Assembly: GCF_027497215.1 (NCBI RefSeq)
Contig: NZ_CP114904.1
Location: forward strand, 1,922,001-1,986,000
DNA: 64,000 bases
Direction of reading: 5' to 3'
Source: Micromonospora sp. WMMD812
Lineage (GTDB): Bacteria; Actinomycetota; Actinomycetes; Mycobacteriales; Micromonosporaceae
Shown here: positions 15,864 through 24,703 of the stretch, in pieces
How the letters are laid out: the number at the start of each line of letters is the position of its first letter
How positions within the stretch are numbered: the first letter of the stretch is position 1
The notes under the pieces: generated by a model
Databases searched by the model: none
The model's input: only the letters and a program-made list of their open reading frames with translations
What the model was told of the DNA's origin: nothing
Translations under genes and position numbers: made by a program

Positions 15864-17777
15864 TTACAGGCTTCGGGCGAGCCGGTCGGCCAGGATGCGG
15901 GTGAACCGGGACGGGTCGGCCAGCTCGCCGCCCTCGGCGAGCAACGCCATCCCGTACAGCAGCTCGGCGGTGTCCCGCAGCTCGGCCTGGTCGCCGCCCT
16001 GCTCGTGCGCCTTGCGCAGCCCGGCCACCAGCGGGTGGCCGGGGTTCAGCTCCAGGATCCGCTTCACCGAGGGCACCTCGTGCCCCATCGCTCGGTACAT
16101 CTTCTCCAGCGTCGGGGTGAGGTCGTGGGCGTCACCGACGACGCAGGCCGGAGACGTGGTCAGCCGCGACGACAGCCGGACCTCCTTCACGCTGTCGGTC
16201 AGCGCGCCGCCCATCCACGTCAGCAGCTCGGCGAAGTCCTGGCGTTGCTGCTCACGCTCGGCCTCGGCCTCCTTGCGCTCGTCGTCGGTGTCCAGGTCGA
16301 CCTGGCCCTTGGCGATCGAGCGCAGCGGCTTGCCGTCGTACTCGCCGACCCGCTCGACCCATACCTCGTCGACCGGGTCGGTGAGCAGCAGCACCTCGTG
16401 GCCCTTGGCGCGGAACGCCTCCATGTGCGGCGAGTTCTCCAGCATGGCCCGGGACTCGCCGGTGACGTACCAGATGTCGCTCTGGCCGTCCTTCATCCGC
16501 TCGACGTAGCCGCGCAGGTCGGTCTGCTCGGCCGGGTCGTGCGTGGAGGCGACGCTCACCAGCTCCAGGAGGGTGTCCCGGTTCTCGGTGTCGTCGATCA
16601 GGCCCTCCTTGACCACCGCGCCGAACTCGGTCCAGAAGGTCCGGTACCGCTCGGCGTGGTTGGCCTTCAGGTCCTTGACGGTGGCGAGGATCTTCTTCAC
16701 CAGGCGCCGCCGGACGACCTGGATCTGCCGGTCCTGCTGGAGGATCTCCCGGGAGATGTTCAGCGACAGGTCGTGCGCGTCCACCACGCCCTTGACGAAG
16801 CGCAGGTAGCCGGGCATCAACGCCTCGCAGTCGTCCATGATGAACACCCGCTTGACGTACAGCTGGACGCCGCGGCGGCCCTGCGGCGCGAAGAGGTCCA
16901 ACGGCGCGTGCGACGGGATGAAGAGCAGCGCCTCGTACTCGAAGGTGCCCTCGCCCCGCATGTGCACGATCTCCAGCGGATCGGCCCAGTCGTGGCTGAC
17001 GTGCTTGTAGAACTCGTGGTACTCGGCCTCGTCGACCTCGTCGCGCGAACGCGCCCAGAGCGCCTTCATCGAGTTGAGCGTCTGTGCCTCGCGGGTGGTG
17101 GCGCCGTCCTCGCCGGTGCGCTCGACGGTCATCCGGATCGGCCAGGCGATGAAGTCGGAGTAGCGCTTGACGATCTCCCGGATCGTCCATTCGGCGGTGT
17201 AGTCGTGCAGGTTGTCCTCGGCGTCGGCCGGCTTGAGGTGCAGGGTGACCGCGGTGCCCTGGGGGGCGTCCTCGACCGTCTCGACCGAGTAGGTGCCCTC
17301 GCCGGTGGAGGCCCAGCGGGTGCCGTCCTCCTCGCCCGCCTTGCGGGTCAGCAGCTCCACCCGGTCGGCGACCATGAACGCCGCGTAGAAGCCGACGCCG
17401 AACTGTCCGATCAGCTCCTGCGACGCGGCGGCGTCGGAGGACTCGCGCAGTGTCCGCAGCAGCTCGGCCGTCCCCGACTTGGCGATGGTGCCGATGACCG
17501 AGACCACCTCGTCGCGGGTCATCCCGATGCCGTTGTCGCGAACGGTCAGGGTGCGCGCGTCCCGATCCACCTCGATCTCGATGTGCAGGTCGGACGCGTC
17601 GACGTCGAGGTCCTTGTCGACCAGGGACGCCAGCCGCAGCTTGTCCAGCGCGTCCGACGCGTTCGAGATCAGCTCGCGGAGGAAGACGTCCTTGTTCGAG
17701 TAGATCGAGTGGACCATCAGCTGGAGCAGCTGACGCGCCTCGGCCTGGAACTCCAACGTCTCGACCCGGTTGCCCAC
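15864..17777 (-). CDS. htpG: Molecular chaperone HtpG (Hsp90)
   Basis: About 637 aa. GHKL ATPase motifs: ELISNASDALDKLR, TVRDNGIGM, GTIAKSGT, LIGQFGVGFYAAF in the first 130 residues; middle domain with LFIPSHAPLDLF and GVQLYVKRVFIMDD; C-terminal dimerisation domain ending ILADRLARSL. I prefer the GTG at 17777 (begins MGNRVETLEFQAEARQL), with AGGGAG 5 nt upstream; starts at 17798 or 17831 are possible but lack an RBS. Cytosolic chaperone, single gene. Confidence 0.93.
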   Translation of the reverse strand: MGNRVETLEFQAEARQLLQLMVHSIYSNKDVFLRELISNASDALDKLRLASLVDKDLDVDASDLHIEIEVDRDARTLTVRDNGIGMTRDEVVSVIGTIAKSGTAELLRTLRESSDAAASQELIGQFGVGFYAAFMVADRVELLTRKAGEEDGTRWASTGEGTYSVETVEDAPQGTAVTLHLKPADAEDNLHDYTAEWTIREIVKRYSDFIAWPIRMTVERTGEDGATTREAQTLNSMKALWARSRDEVDEAEYHEFYKHVSHDWADPLEIVHMRGEGTFEYEALLFIPSHAPLDLFAPQGRRGVQLYVKRVFIMDDCEALMPGYLRFVKGVVDAHDLSLNISREILQQDRQIQVVRRRLVKKILATVKDLKANHAERYRTFWTEFGAVVKEGLIDDTENRDTLLELVSVASTHDPAEQTDLRGYVERMKDGQSDIWYVTGESRAMLENSPHMEAFRAKGHEVLLLTDPVDEVWVERVGEYDGKPLRSIAKGQVDLDTDDERKEAEAEREQQRQDFAELLTWMGGALTDSVKEVRLSSRLTTSPACVVGDAHDLTPTLEKMYRAMGHEVPSVKRILELNPGHPLVAGLRKAHEQGGDQAELRDTAELLYGMALLAEGGELADPSRFTRILADRLARSL

Positions 17778-17895
17778 ACCGTCTCCCTTCTCCGTCACGT
17801 GGGGGTTCGCGCACAGGATACGAGTCGTCACTCCGGCGGCCGGTGGCGGCGTCCGGCTCGGATATTCCCGCTGGCGGTGGCCGGGTCCGTGACCT

Positions 17896-17932
17896 AGCTG
17901 ACTTTGCTTTCCCTAAGCCAGCTGGGTAGCGT
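17896..17932 (+). promoter_or_regulatory. HxlR gene promoter with overlapping operator
   Basis: An imperfect inverted repeat AGCTGACTT (17896-17904) and AAGCCAGCT (17915-17923), one mismatch, overlaps a possible -35 TTGCTT (17904-17909) paired over 17 bp with TAGCGT (17927-17932). The transcript would start at or next to the ATG at 17940, so the mRNA is probably leaderless and autoregulated. Confidence 0.5.
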
Positions 17933-17939
17933 CGTAACC

Positions 17940-18425
17940 ATGACGGACTTCCTCGCCGAGCGAGACGCCTGGCTGACGACCAACTGCTCGATCGCCCGGG
18001 CAATCGACGTGGTCGGCAACCGCTCGACGCTCCTGCTGCTGCGCGAGGCGTCGATGGGCACCCGGCGGTTCGACGACTTCGCCGCCCGGGTGGGCATCAG
18101 CGAGCCGGTCGCCGCGGCCCGACTCAAGCAGCTCGTCGCCGACGGGCTGCTGGAGCGGCGGCCCTACCGGGCGCCCGGCCAGCGCACCCGGGACGAGTAC
18201 GTGCTGACCGACAAGGGCGCCCAGCTGATGCCCGTACTGACCGCGCTGCGGCAGTGGGGCGACGCCTGGGCGGCCGACGCCGCCGGCCCGTCCGTGCGGG
18301 TCGAGCACCACGACTGCGGCGCGGAGGTGCACGCCGTGCTGCGCTGCGCCGCCGGGCACGACGTCGAACCCGGCGACACCGACATACACCCGGGACCCGG
18401 CGCGCTCCGCCGGGACCGCGACTGA
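17940..18425 (+). CDS. HxlR-family winged-helix regulator
   Basis: 161 aa. HxlR hallmark pattern: NCSIARAIDVVGNRSTLLLLREASMGTRRFDDFAARVGISEPVAAARLKQLVADGLLERRPY, then a C-terminal DEYVLTDKGAQLMPVLTALRQWGDAW. A Cys-containing tail (HHDCGAEVHAVLRCAAGH) could sense redox state or metal (inference). Co-directional with the SDR gene 64 bp downstream, its likely target along with itself. The start is supported by an apparent leaderless promoter. Confidence 0.88.
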   Translation: MTDFLAERDAWLTTNCSIARAIDVVGNRSTLLLLREASMGTRRFDDFAARVGISEPVAAARLKQLVADGLLERRPYRAPGQRTRDEYVLTDKGAQLMPVLTALRQWGDAWAADAAGPSVRVEHHDCGAEVHAVLRCAAGHDVEPGDTDIHPGPGALRRDRD

Positions 18426-18489
18426 ACGTCCCACCCCTCCGTCTGACCCTTTCGCCACCTTTCACCCTTCGAGCACCAGGAGCACACCG

Positions 18490-19188
18490 ATGAAGATCGC
18501 CGGACGCACCGCCCTCGTCACCGGAGCCAACCGCGGCTTCGGCCGGCGTCTCGCCGCCGAACTGGCCACCCGTGGCGCCACCGTCTACGCCGCCGCCCGT
18601 AACCCGGACACCGTCGACCTGCCCGGCGTGCGGCCGGTCCGGCTGGACATCACCGACCCCGCCTCGATCGCCGCGGCCGCCGAACTGGCCGGCGACGTCA
18701 CCATCCTGGTCAACAACGCCGGCTCCGCCGGCGGCGCCGACCTGCTCGACGGCGATCTCGACGAGGTCCGGCAGGACATCGAGAGCCACTACTTCGGCAC
18801 CCTGTCGATGGTCCGGGCGTTCGCGCCGGTCATCGCCGGAAACGGCGGCGGCTCAATCCTCAACGTCCTCTCCGTGGTGTCCTGGGTGACCCTGCCGCAG
18901 CTCGGCGGGTACAGCGCCGCGAAGTCGGCGCAGTGGGGCCTGACCAACGCGCTGCGCGGCCCGCTCGCCGAGCGGAACATCCGCCTGGCGGGCCTGCACG
19001 TCGGGTTCATGGACACCGACCTGGCCGCGCAGTTCACCGCGCCGAAGTCCGACCCGGCCGACATCGCCCGGATCGCGATCGACGGCATCGAGGCCGACGC
19101 GTACGAGATCCTCGCCGACGACCTCAGCCGGAAGGTCCAGGCCGGGCTCGCCGGCGGGGTGGCTGCCCTCTACCCGAACCTGCCCTGA
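18490..19188 (+). CDS. Short-chain dehydrogenase/reductase (SDR)
   Basis: 232 aa classical SDR. Cofactor motif TALVTGANRGFGRRLAAEL (TGxxxGxG) at residues 8-26; NNAG at about residue 76; catalytic Ser in VLSVVSWVTL and YSAAK (Tyr-Lys) at about 140-145. AGGAGC lies upstream of the ATG. Downstream of the HxlR regulator, an arrangement typical of inducible detoxifying reductases. Substrate unknown. Confidence 0.9.
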   Translation: MKIAGRTALVTGANRGFGRRLAAELATRGATVYAAARNPDTVDLPGVRPVRLDITDPASIAAAAELAGDVTILVNNAGSAGGADLLDGDLDEVRQDIESHYFGTLSMVRAFAPVIAGNGGGSILNVLSVVSWVTLPQLGGYSAAKSAQWGLTNALRGPLAERNIRLAGLHVGFMDTDLAAQFTAPKSDPADIARIAIDGIEADAYEILADDLSRKVQAGLAGGVAALYPNLP

Positions 19189-19230
19189 CCGACGGCATCG
19201 CGAATCGATCACTCCGGCGGGTGACGCGAC

Positions 19231-19280
19231 CCGGTCGTCCTGACTTGCGAGCAGTCTGTTTCGTAGGTCAGGACGACCGG
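19231..19280 (+). terminator. Hairpin after the SDR gene
   Basis: 14-bp perfect arms CCGGTCGTCCTGAC (19231-19244) and GTCAGGACGACCGG (19267-19280) with a 22-nt loop, 43 bp beyond the SDR stop and 67 bp before the phosphatase start. Could be a terminator or, given the long loop, a protein-binding palindrome. Confidence 0.5.
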
Positions 19281-19346
19281 CAACTTTCATGATCCGTTCC
19301 GATGGCTGTCGCGGCGCACCCGTGCCACCGCCCCTATCGTGACCGG

Positions 19347-20972
19347 ATGGTCAACAGAACCGGATCGAAGGACGTACCCTCCCTGAGCCGACTGGACCCA
19401 TTCGACCGTCGGCGCTTCCTGCTGGCGGTCGGAGGCGGAGCCGCGGCGGTGGCATTCGCCGTGCAGCAACCGGCCCACGCCGGCCCGCCGTCCCCCGGCC
19501 CGAAGAAGCTGGACTACCCGTTCACCCTCGGGGTGGCGTCCGGAGACCCGTTGCCGGACTCGGTCGTCCTCTGGACCCGGTTGGCACCGCAGCCGCTCGC
19601 GCCCGCAGGCGGTATGACCGCACTCCGTCCGGTCCCGGTGGCGTGGCAGGTGGCCACGGACCAGAGGTTCTCCCGGGTGGTGCGCTCCGGCGTCGCGCAG
19701 GCCACGCCGGAGTACGCCTTTTCCGTGCACGTCGACGTCCGTGGCCTGCGCGCCGGCACCGACTACTGGTACCGCTTCTCCTGTGGAGGGCACGTCAGCG
19801 AGCCGGCCCGGACCAGAACGGCCCCGGCTCCGGGTGCGATGACGCCGCTGCGGTTCGCCTTCGCGTCCTGCATGAACTACCGGGCGGGCTACTTCCAGAC
19901 CATGACCGACATGGCCGCCCAGGACCTCGACGTCGTCTTCTTCCTCGGCGACTACATCTACGAGTACCCCGTGCTCCAGCTCGCCCAGGGCAGGCAGCTG
20001 CCCACAGACCTGCCCGGTGAGGTTGTTCCGGAGACCACGACGCTGGAGCAGTACCGGTTGCGGTACGCGCTCTACAAGAGCCAGCCCGAGCTGATCCAGG
20101 CGCATCAGGTCGCGCCGTGGGCAGCGATGTGGGATGACCACGAGGTCTACAACGACTACGAGGCGACCACCGAGGAGCAACTCCTGCGGCAAGCGGCGGC
20201 CTACCGCGCGTACTGGGAACACATGCCGCTGCGCCGGCCGCAGCTGCCGCGGGGCCCCGAGGCGCGGCTCTACCGGCGTCTGGGGTACGGCGGCCTCGCC
20301 CAATTCGACATGCTGGACGCACGGCAGTACCGGTCGCCGGAACTGACGCCCGCCACGATTCCCGACTCTCCCGCCCGACGGGATCCGGCGCGCAGCATGC
20401 TCGGCGGGGAGCAGGAGCGGTGGTTCGCGCGCGGCCTGGCGACCTCCCGTGCACGCTGGAACCTGGTTCCGCAGGGCGTGCTGATGGCCCTGGTCAACAC
20501 CGTCAACACGACGGAGCCGCGGCCGGCCACCTATTCAGCAGGCAACTGGGACGGCTACCAGGCGTCACAGAAGCGGGTGTTCGACGCCGTGGCCGGGGCC
20601 CGGCGGTCCGGGGCGCTCCGGAATTTCGTGGTGCTCACCGGGGATGTGCACTGCGGCTACGTGTCGGAGTTGCCCTCCAACCTCGACGATCCCACCTCGG
20701 AGCCGTTGGGGACCGAGTTCACCAGTCTCTCCATCACCAGCGCCCAGGACTTCAACCCCCAGGCGAACGAGGCCCGACAGATCCGGACGGCCGTCAACCC
20801 CCAGATGAAGTGGGCCGACCTCCACTGCGGCTACGTCACCGCGGAGCTGACCTCGCAGCGGCTGCTGCTGGACTACCGGGCGGTGGATCGGGTCAGCCGG
20901 CCGGACGACCCGGTCTACTCACTACGGCGATTCGTGGTGGAGGACGGCTCCTCCCGCGTCCACGTCGCCTGA
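19347..20972 (+). CDS. Secreted PhoD-family alkaline phosphatase (Tat substrate)
   Basis: 541 aa. Twin-arginine signal with DRRRFLLAVGGGAAAVAFAV near residues 20-40, cut after AHA. N-terminal PhoD_N beta domain (FTLGVASGDPLPDSVVLWTRLAP...). The metal-centre motifs of the PhoD phosphatase/phosphodiesterase follow: FAFASCMNYRAGYFQ, FFLGDYIYEY, AMWDDHEVYNDYE and FVVLTGDVHCGYVSEL. The ATG at 19347 places the Tat motif near the N-terminus; an ATG at 19302 would add 15 residues. Exported folded and uses Ca/Fe to hydrolyse phosphomonoesters or diesters. No PHO box was recognised by eye. Confidence 0.92.
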   Translation: MVNRTGSKDVPSLSRLDPFDRRRFLLAVGGGAAAVAFAVQQPAHAGPPSPGPKKLDYPFTLGVASGDPLPDSVVLWTRLAPQPLAPAGGMTALRPVPVAWQVATDQRFSRVVRSGVAQATPEYAFSVHVDVRGLRAGTDYWYRFSCGGHVSEPARTRTAPAPGAMTPLRFAFASCMNYRAGYFQTMTDMAAQDLDVVFFLGDYIYEYPVLQLAQGRQLPTDLPGEVVPETTTLEQYRLRYALYKSQPELIQAHQVAPWAAMWDDHEVYNDYEATTEEQLLRQAAAYRAYWEHMPLRRPQLPRGPEARLYRRLGYGGLAQFDMLDARQYRSPELTPATIPDSPARRDPARSMLGGEQERWFARGLATSRARWNLVPQGVLMALVNTVNTTEPRPATYSAGNWDGYQASQKRVFDAVAGARRSGALRNFVVLTGDVHCGYVSELPSNLDDPTSEPLGTEFTSLSITSAQDFNPQANEARQIRTAVNPQMKWADLHCGYVTAELTSQRLLLDYRAVDRVSRPDDPVYSLRRFVVEDGSSRVHVA

Positions 20973-21003
20973 GACCGAACGCGAACGGGTACGGGACCGG
21001 GCA

Positions 21004-21035
21004 GGGCCGCCGCCGGAGACGTCCGGCGGCGGCCC
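21004..21035. terminator. Bidirectional terminator hairpin
   Basis: Perfect 14-bp stem GGGCCGCCGCCGGA (21004-21017) with complement at 21022-21035 and a GACG tetraloop, between the converging phosphatase and M15-like gene ends. Confidence 0.8.
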
Positions 21036-21078
21036 TTCGCGTCACCCGGTCAGCTCCCGCGGGCGCTCGCGACCGGCA

Positions 21079-21582
21079 TCAGCAGCCGCAGGTGTAGTAG
21101 AGGATGTCCCAGTGGCTGCCCTCCTTGGTGTAGAGGTTTCCGGAGGCCGCCCGGTACTGGTAGCCCCAGCCGGAGATGTAGCCCAGGTAGGTGTAGTGCG
21201 ACGAGATGTAGTTCTGGATGCACGTGCTCAGGGCGATGTCGACCTTGTAGCCGTTCCAGTGGCTGTAGGTGCCGCCGGCGTGGCCGGTCTCGGTGCCCGC
21301 GGTGATGGTGACGGCACAGCCGCTGGCCCGCTTGAACGTGATGATGCCGTCGATGGTCGCCTGCCGGATGCCGGCGAACGACGTGCAGGTCGGGTTGTTC
21401 CGGTCGCTGCAGTTGCCGCTCGATGTCCATGAGATGTTGGCCGCGCGCAGTTGCGAGGTGGCGCTGGAGTGGGTGATGGCGAAGGCCGGGCTGGCGAGCC
21501 CCAGCGCCGCGCCGAGCGCGGCGAGCGTGGCCACCACCAGCGTGAGCACGCGGCGGCGCAGGGTGGTTCGGGTGGACGACAT
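21079..21582 (-). CDS. Small secreted M15-like (D-Ala-D-Ala carboxypeptidase-fold) protein
   Basis: 167 aa with signal peptide (RRRVLTLVVATLAALGAALGLASPAFA). The mature part contains SHWNGYKVDI, which fits the SxHxxGxAxD zinc motif of M15/VanX-type peptidases, and near the C-terminus GSHWDILYY where that family has a second His-containing W/H motif. Four or more Cys residues suggest disulfides. Compared with VanX the final ligand is Asp rather than His. It may be a divergent wall peptidase or an inactive binding version of the fold. Monocistronic, with a terminator shared with the phosphatase. Confidence 0.55.
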   Translation of the reverse strand: MSSTRTTLRRRVLTLVVATLAALGAALGLASPAFAITHSSATSQLRAANISWTSSGNCSDRNNPTCTSFAGIRQATIDGIITFKRASGCAVTITAGTETGHAGGTYSHWNGYKVDIALSTCIQNYISSHYTYLGYISGWGYQYRAASGNLYTKEGSHWDILYYTCGC

Positions 21583-21745
21583 GGCTCTCCCGTTCGCTCA
21601 GGGGTCGGAATTTTGCGAAAGAGGGGGCCGGCCTTGCAGGATTTCTACCAGAGATAGATGCATGTGACTAGATGGCGGCCGGCCACGGTTCGCCGTGCGG
21701 GAGTGTCTGACTCCCCCACTCCGACCCGGGCCGGCCGCCACCCGG

Positions 21746-23584
21746 TCAGCTCGCCTGGAGCGTCACGTCGTCGACCACGAAGCTGGTCTGGAGTGACGCG
21801 TCCTCAGTGCCGGTGAACGTCAGAGTCAACGTCTGGCCCGCGTACGCCCCGACGTTCAGCGTCCGTTGGACGTAGCCGGCGGCGGCGTTCAGGTTGGACC
21901 AGGTCGCCAGCGTGGCGGTGCCGAGCCGCACGGTCAGCCGGTCGTACGCGGTCGACGTGGTGGTCTCGGCGGTGTCGATGTGCAGCCAGAACGACAGCGT
22001 CGAGGCGGTGCAGCCCGCCGGCAGCGTCACCGACTGGCTCAGGGTGTCGGTACGGGAGCGCCCGTACCCGTCCAGCCAGGCCTTGTACGAGCCGGTCCGG
22101 GCCGGCTGGCTGGCCGAGTTGGTGATCACGCCGGAGGTGGCGGTCCACGGGCTGGCGCCGTTCTCGAAGCCGCCGTTGCCGATCAGTTGGCCACCGGCGC
22201 AGCTCCCGGCGCCGGTCACGGTGAGCGTGTAGGTGGCGGCCCGGGTCACCGAGCCGGTGCCGGTCACCGTGATGGTGAACGTCCCGGTCGCGGCCGTCGC
22301 CGACGCCGTCACGGTCATCGTCGCCGACCCGCCCGACGTCACCGACGACGGGCTGAACGCGACGGTCACCCCGCTGGGCATCCCCGACGCGGACAACAGC
22401 ACCGTCTGCGCCGACCCCGCGGTGGTGGCGGTGCTGACGGTCGCCGTACGGGAGGCGCCCCGCGCGACACTGCCCGACGTGGGGCTCACCGCGACGGAGA
22501 AGTCGTCGCCCGGAACGCCGGTGCTGACCGCGAGCTGCCAGATGGCGTACGCGACGCCGTCCGCGGCCCGGTTCAGCACGGTCGCGCTGACGTTGCCGGT
22601 GGTGTCGCAGGAGCGGTGGTAGCACGGGTCGTAGGCCGAGTTGGCGGTGCCGCCCCACTTGGCCGCCTGGGCGCTCGTCTTGCGGGCGCCGGCGCCGGCG
22701 GCGTACCCGGACGTGGGAATGCCGGCCTGCTGGAACGAGTAGTCGTCGGAGCGACCCTGCCCCTCGACGTTCTCCTCCGGCTGAAGGCCCAGCGAGTCCC
22801 AGTACGCCTTCAGCGGCCCAGCCGTGGTCGACGTGATCCGGTTGATGAAGTAGCCGCCGTTGGTCGACCCGACCATGTCGAAGTTGTAGTAGCCCTTGAT
22901 GTAGCCCCGCTGCGTGGCGCTCAGCGAGTTGACGTAGAACCTCGAACCGTTGAGACCCTGCTCCTCGTCCGTCCACCAGGCGAACCGGACCCGCTTGGTC
23001 ATCGTCGGGTTCTGCTGGGCGAGCACCAGCGCGTTCTCCAGCAGCGTGGCCGAGCCGGTGGCGTTGTCGTTGATGCCCGGGCCGGCCGAGACGCCGTCCA
23101 GGTGCGCCCCGAACATGACCACCTGGTCGGCCGGGCCGCCCGGCCACTCGGCGATCAGGTTGTTCGACGGGTACGTACACGACGAACAGTACTGCTCGGA
23201 GACGGTGTAGCCGGCGGCCTGCAGCCGAGTCTTCACGTAGTTCACCGAGGCGGTGTAGCCGGCGGAGCCCGCCCGGCGATGGCCGCCGTTGCTGCTCGCG
23301 ATGCTGCCGAACTGGGTCAGGTGCGCCTGCACGTTGGCCACAGCGATGTCCGGCGCCGCCAGTGCCACGACCGGCCCGGCCGGGGCGAGCAGTGCCGCCG
23401 GGGCCTGTCCCGCCGCGGCGAGCGGTTGGGCCGGGGCGAGCGGCTGGGCCGGGGCGGCGGCGATCGGCCGCCCACCGGCGGGGCCCGCGGACAGGGACGC
23501 CGTTGCCGGGTGGGCGGCCAGCGTCACCGCCAGCCCGGTGGACACGACGAGCGCGATCCGCACGCGCAACGTTCCGCGTCTCAT
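21746..23584 (-). CDS. Secreted M28 zinc aminopeptidase with C-terminal beta-sandwich modules
   Basis: 612 aa. Signal peptide (residues 1-29) and an Ala/Pro-rich pro-region. The M28 catalytic domain (about residues 80-350) has [21 protein letters not shown] (first metal His and bridging Asp), [15 protein letters not shown] (catalytic Glu-Glu), YYNFDMVGS (Asp) and [10 protein letters not shown] (His). This matches the Streptomyces griseus-type leucine aminopeptidase. An Ig-like Ser/Thr-rich region ([21 protein letters not shown]...) and a C-terminal carbohydrate-binding-like jelly roll ([13 protein letters not shown] ... [10 protein letters not shown]) follow. Extracellular peptide degradation; the tail modules probably anchor it to polymers. 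Confidence 0.9.
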   Translation of the reverse strand: MRRGTLRVRIALVVSTGLAVTLAAHPATASLSAGPAGGRPIAAAPAQPLAPAQPLAAAGQAPAALLAPAGPVVALAAPDIAVANVQAHLTQFGSIASSNGGHRRAGSAGYTASVNYVKTRLQAAGYTVSEQYCSSCTYPSNNLIAEWPGGPADQVVMFGAHLDGVSAGPGINDNATGSATLLENALVLAQQNPTMTKRVRFAWWTDEEQGLNGSRFYVNSLSATQRGYIKGYYNFDMVGSTNGGYFINRITSTTAGPLKAYWDSLGLQPEENVEGQGRSDDYSFQQAGIPTSGYAAGAGARKTSAQAAKWGGTANSAYDPCYHRSCDTTGNVSATVLNRAADGVAYAIWQLAVSTGVPGDDFSVAVSPTSGSVARGASRTATVSTATTAGSAQTVLLSASGMPSGVTVAFSPSSVTSGGSATMTVTASATAATGTFTITVTGTGSVTRAATYTLTVTGAGSCAGGQLIGNGGFENGASPWTATSGVITNSASQPARTGSYKAWLDGYGRSRTDTLSQSVTLPAGCTASTLSFWLHIDTAETTTSTAYDRLTVRLGTATLATWSNLNAAAGYVQRTLNVGAYAGQTLTLTFTGTEDASLQTSFVVDDVTLQAS

Positions 23585-23753
23585 GGAGACTCCTCGGGTC
23601 GGAGGGAGCTAGACAATGACACATGTCGATGCCATGCGACAGCGGCCGTTCGTCCGGAACCGCCGCCGGTTCGGCGCCGACGACCGGTGACGCCGAATGT
23701 GCCTGGTGCGCCAACCGGGCGCGCCCAGGCAGATCAGGAGCCAACGGCGGGGC

Positions 23754-23809
23754 GGGGCCGGCGGGCTGGGGCCGGCGGGCTGGGGCCGGCGGGCTGGGGC
23801 CGGCGGGCT
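23754..23809. repeat. Tandem repeat, 4 x 14 bp
   Basis: Four exact consecutive copies of GGGGCCGGCGGGCT. The unit is not a multiple of three, which argues against coding use. Likely slippage-prone. Confidence 0.9.
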
Positions 23810-23974
23810 GGTCGACCGGACCGGGCGAAGGGTAGGCGAGCGGGGCCGAGCGCCAGCGGGGTTTGGGGGCGGCGGTGATGCACGAGGACGTCGCCCATAC
23901 CTCGCAAGGGGCTCGCGCGCAGCCCGGGACCGGCGGTCGCCGGGGCCGGGTCCAGCGGGAGTGCGGTGCCGCCA

Positions 23975-24005
23975 CGCTTTGGAGCTGATGTCGAGAATGA
24001 CTCAG
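23975..24005 (+). repeat. Diverged copy of the GAGCTGATGTCG element
   Basis: TTTGGAGCTGATGTCGAGAA followed by TGACTCAG; matches copy 2 (24114) at most positions but lacks the perfect GTCGTAAACGAC centre. Confidence 0.6.
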
Positions 24006-24113
24006 TCGTGCCGCGACAACCACGGCTGTCGCAGCCATCCATCCGGAACGAGACCGCCAGGGCGGTGGGCCGGTTCCGGGTCGTGCGCAGGGCAGGACCG
24101 TCGTGCTCCCGAG

Positions 24114-24191
24114 CCTTTAGAGCTGATGTCGTAAACGACTCAGGCCGTGGAGGATCAGGCCCCGATGTCGTAAACGACGCAGCTCTAAAGG
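24114..24191. repeat. Two head-to-head copies of a CCTTTAGAGCTG element
   Basis: Copy 2 (24114-24144) and copy 3 (24162-24191, opposite orientation) begin with the same 12 bases CCTTTAGAGCTG and both contain GTCGTAAACGAC or its complement. Together they form a 78-bp inverted structure. The three copies within 220 bp look like a dispersed palindromic repeat family or stacked binding sites. Confidence 0.75.
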
Positions 24192-24299
24192 ACCCAGGCT
24201 CCTCCCCGCGGGCACGGGCACCGGACGCACGCAGGACACCCGGCACCCAGCGAGCACTGCGGTGTCGCAGCCACGCGGGGCGGGGGTTGGCTGGTCTGT

Positions 24300-24355
24300 T
24301 GATCAAGAGGTTCGCGTCAGCAAGCCCGGCTCGGGCGACGCAAAGCTCTTGATCA
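24300..24355. repeat. 19-bp-arm inverted repeat (TGATCAAGAG...CTCTTGATCA)
   Basis: Arms TGATCAAGAGGTTCGCGTC (24300-24318) and its complement at 24337-24355 with two mismatches and an 18-nt GC-rich centre. Looks like an intergenic REP-type element; it could fold as RNA. Confidence 0.75.
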
Positions 24356-24703
24356 CCGGCCGGGGCGGGTGGGCGCGGATGGGCGGGCTGTCCGGTTCTC
24401 GGGGTGGCCGGGTGGGTGCGGTGTCCGGGTTTGGGGTCGGGTGTGGCGTGGCCGGGGCCACCCCGGTGGCGGAATCATGCCCGGGCCCGGGACGTTGAAC
24501 ATGACATGCCGCGCGGCCCCCCGGCCGCCGGCCCCCGGGAGAAGCACCCCGGCCGGAATGATCGGCCGCCCCGGGTCGTTGACATCCCCCGGAGACGCCC
24601 GAGCAGGCCCCGCCGCCAGGCGCACCTCCACCCCCCAATCTTCGGCACACACCCGCCCCCCGGCGGTATGTGCCGGGCACCCCCGAACAGAGAGGCACAC
24701 ATC

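Larger units (their letters stand above)
23585..24703. other. 1.1-kb repeat-rich intergenic region without a supported gene
   Basis: No reading frame here has a recognisable protein, a plausible RBS and a family match; longer frames run through tandem repeats. It holds a 4 x 14-bp tandem repeat, three copies of a TTTAGAGCTG element and one 19-bp-arm palindrome, each listed separately. The last 200 bp, upstream of the C39-like gene, presumably include its promoter. Confidence 0.7.

Noticed and set aside
23754..23809. CRISPR-like array
   Set aside because: 14-bp units are strictly tandem with no spacers and no cas genes.
21866..23878. 670-codon plus-strand open frame opposite the M28 peptidase
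   Set aside because: Shadow frame; no family features, and the minus strand has signal peptide and M28 metal ligands.
23697..24352. Overlapping open frames in the 23.6-24.4 kb gap
   Set aside because: They run through tandem repeats and palindromes, lack RBS and show no family similarity; treated as non-coding.
24300..24355. Insertion-sequence terminal repeats
   Set aside because: The arms are only 18 bp apart with no transposase between or beside them, so a REP-type palindrome is the better description.
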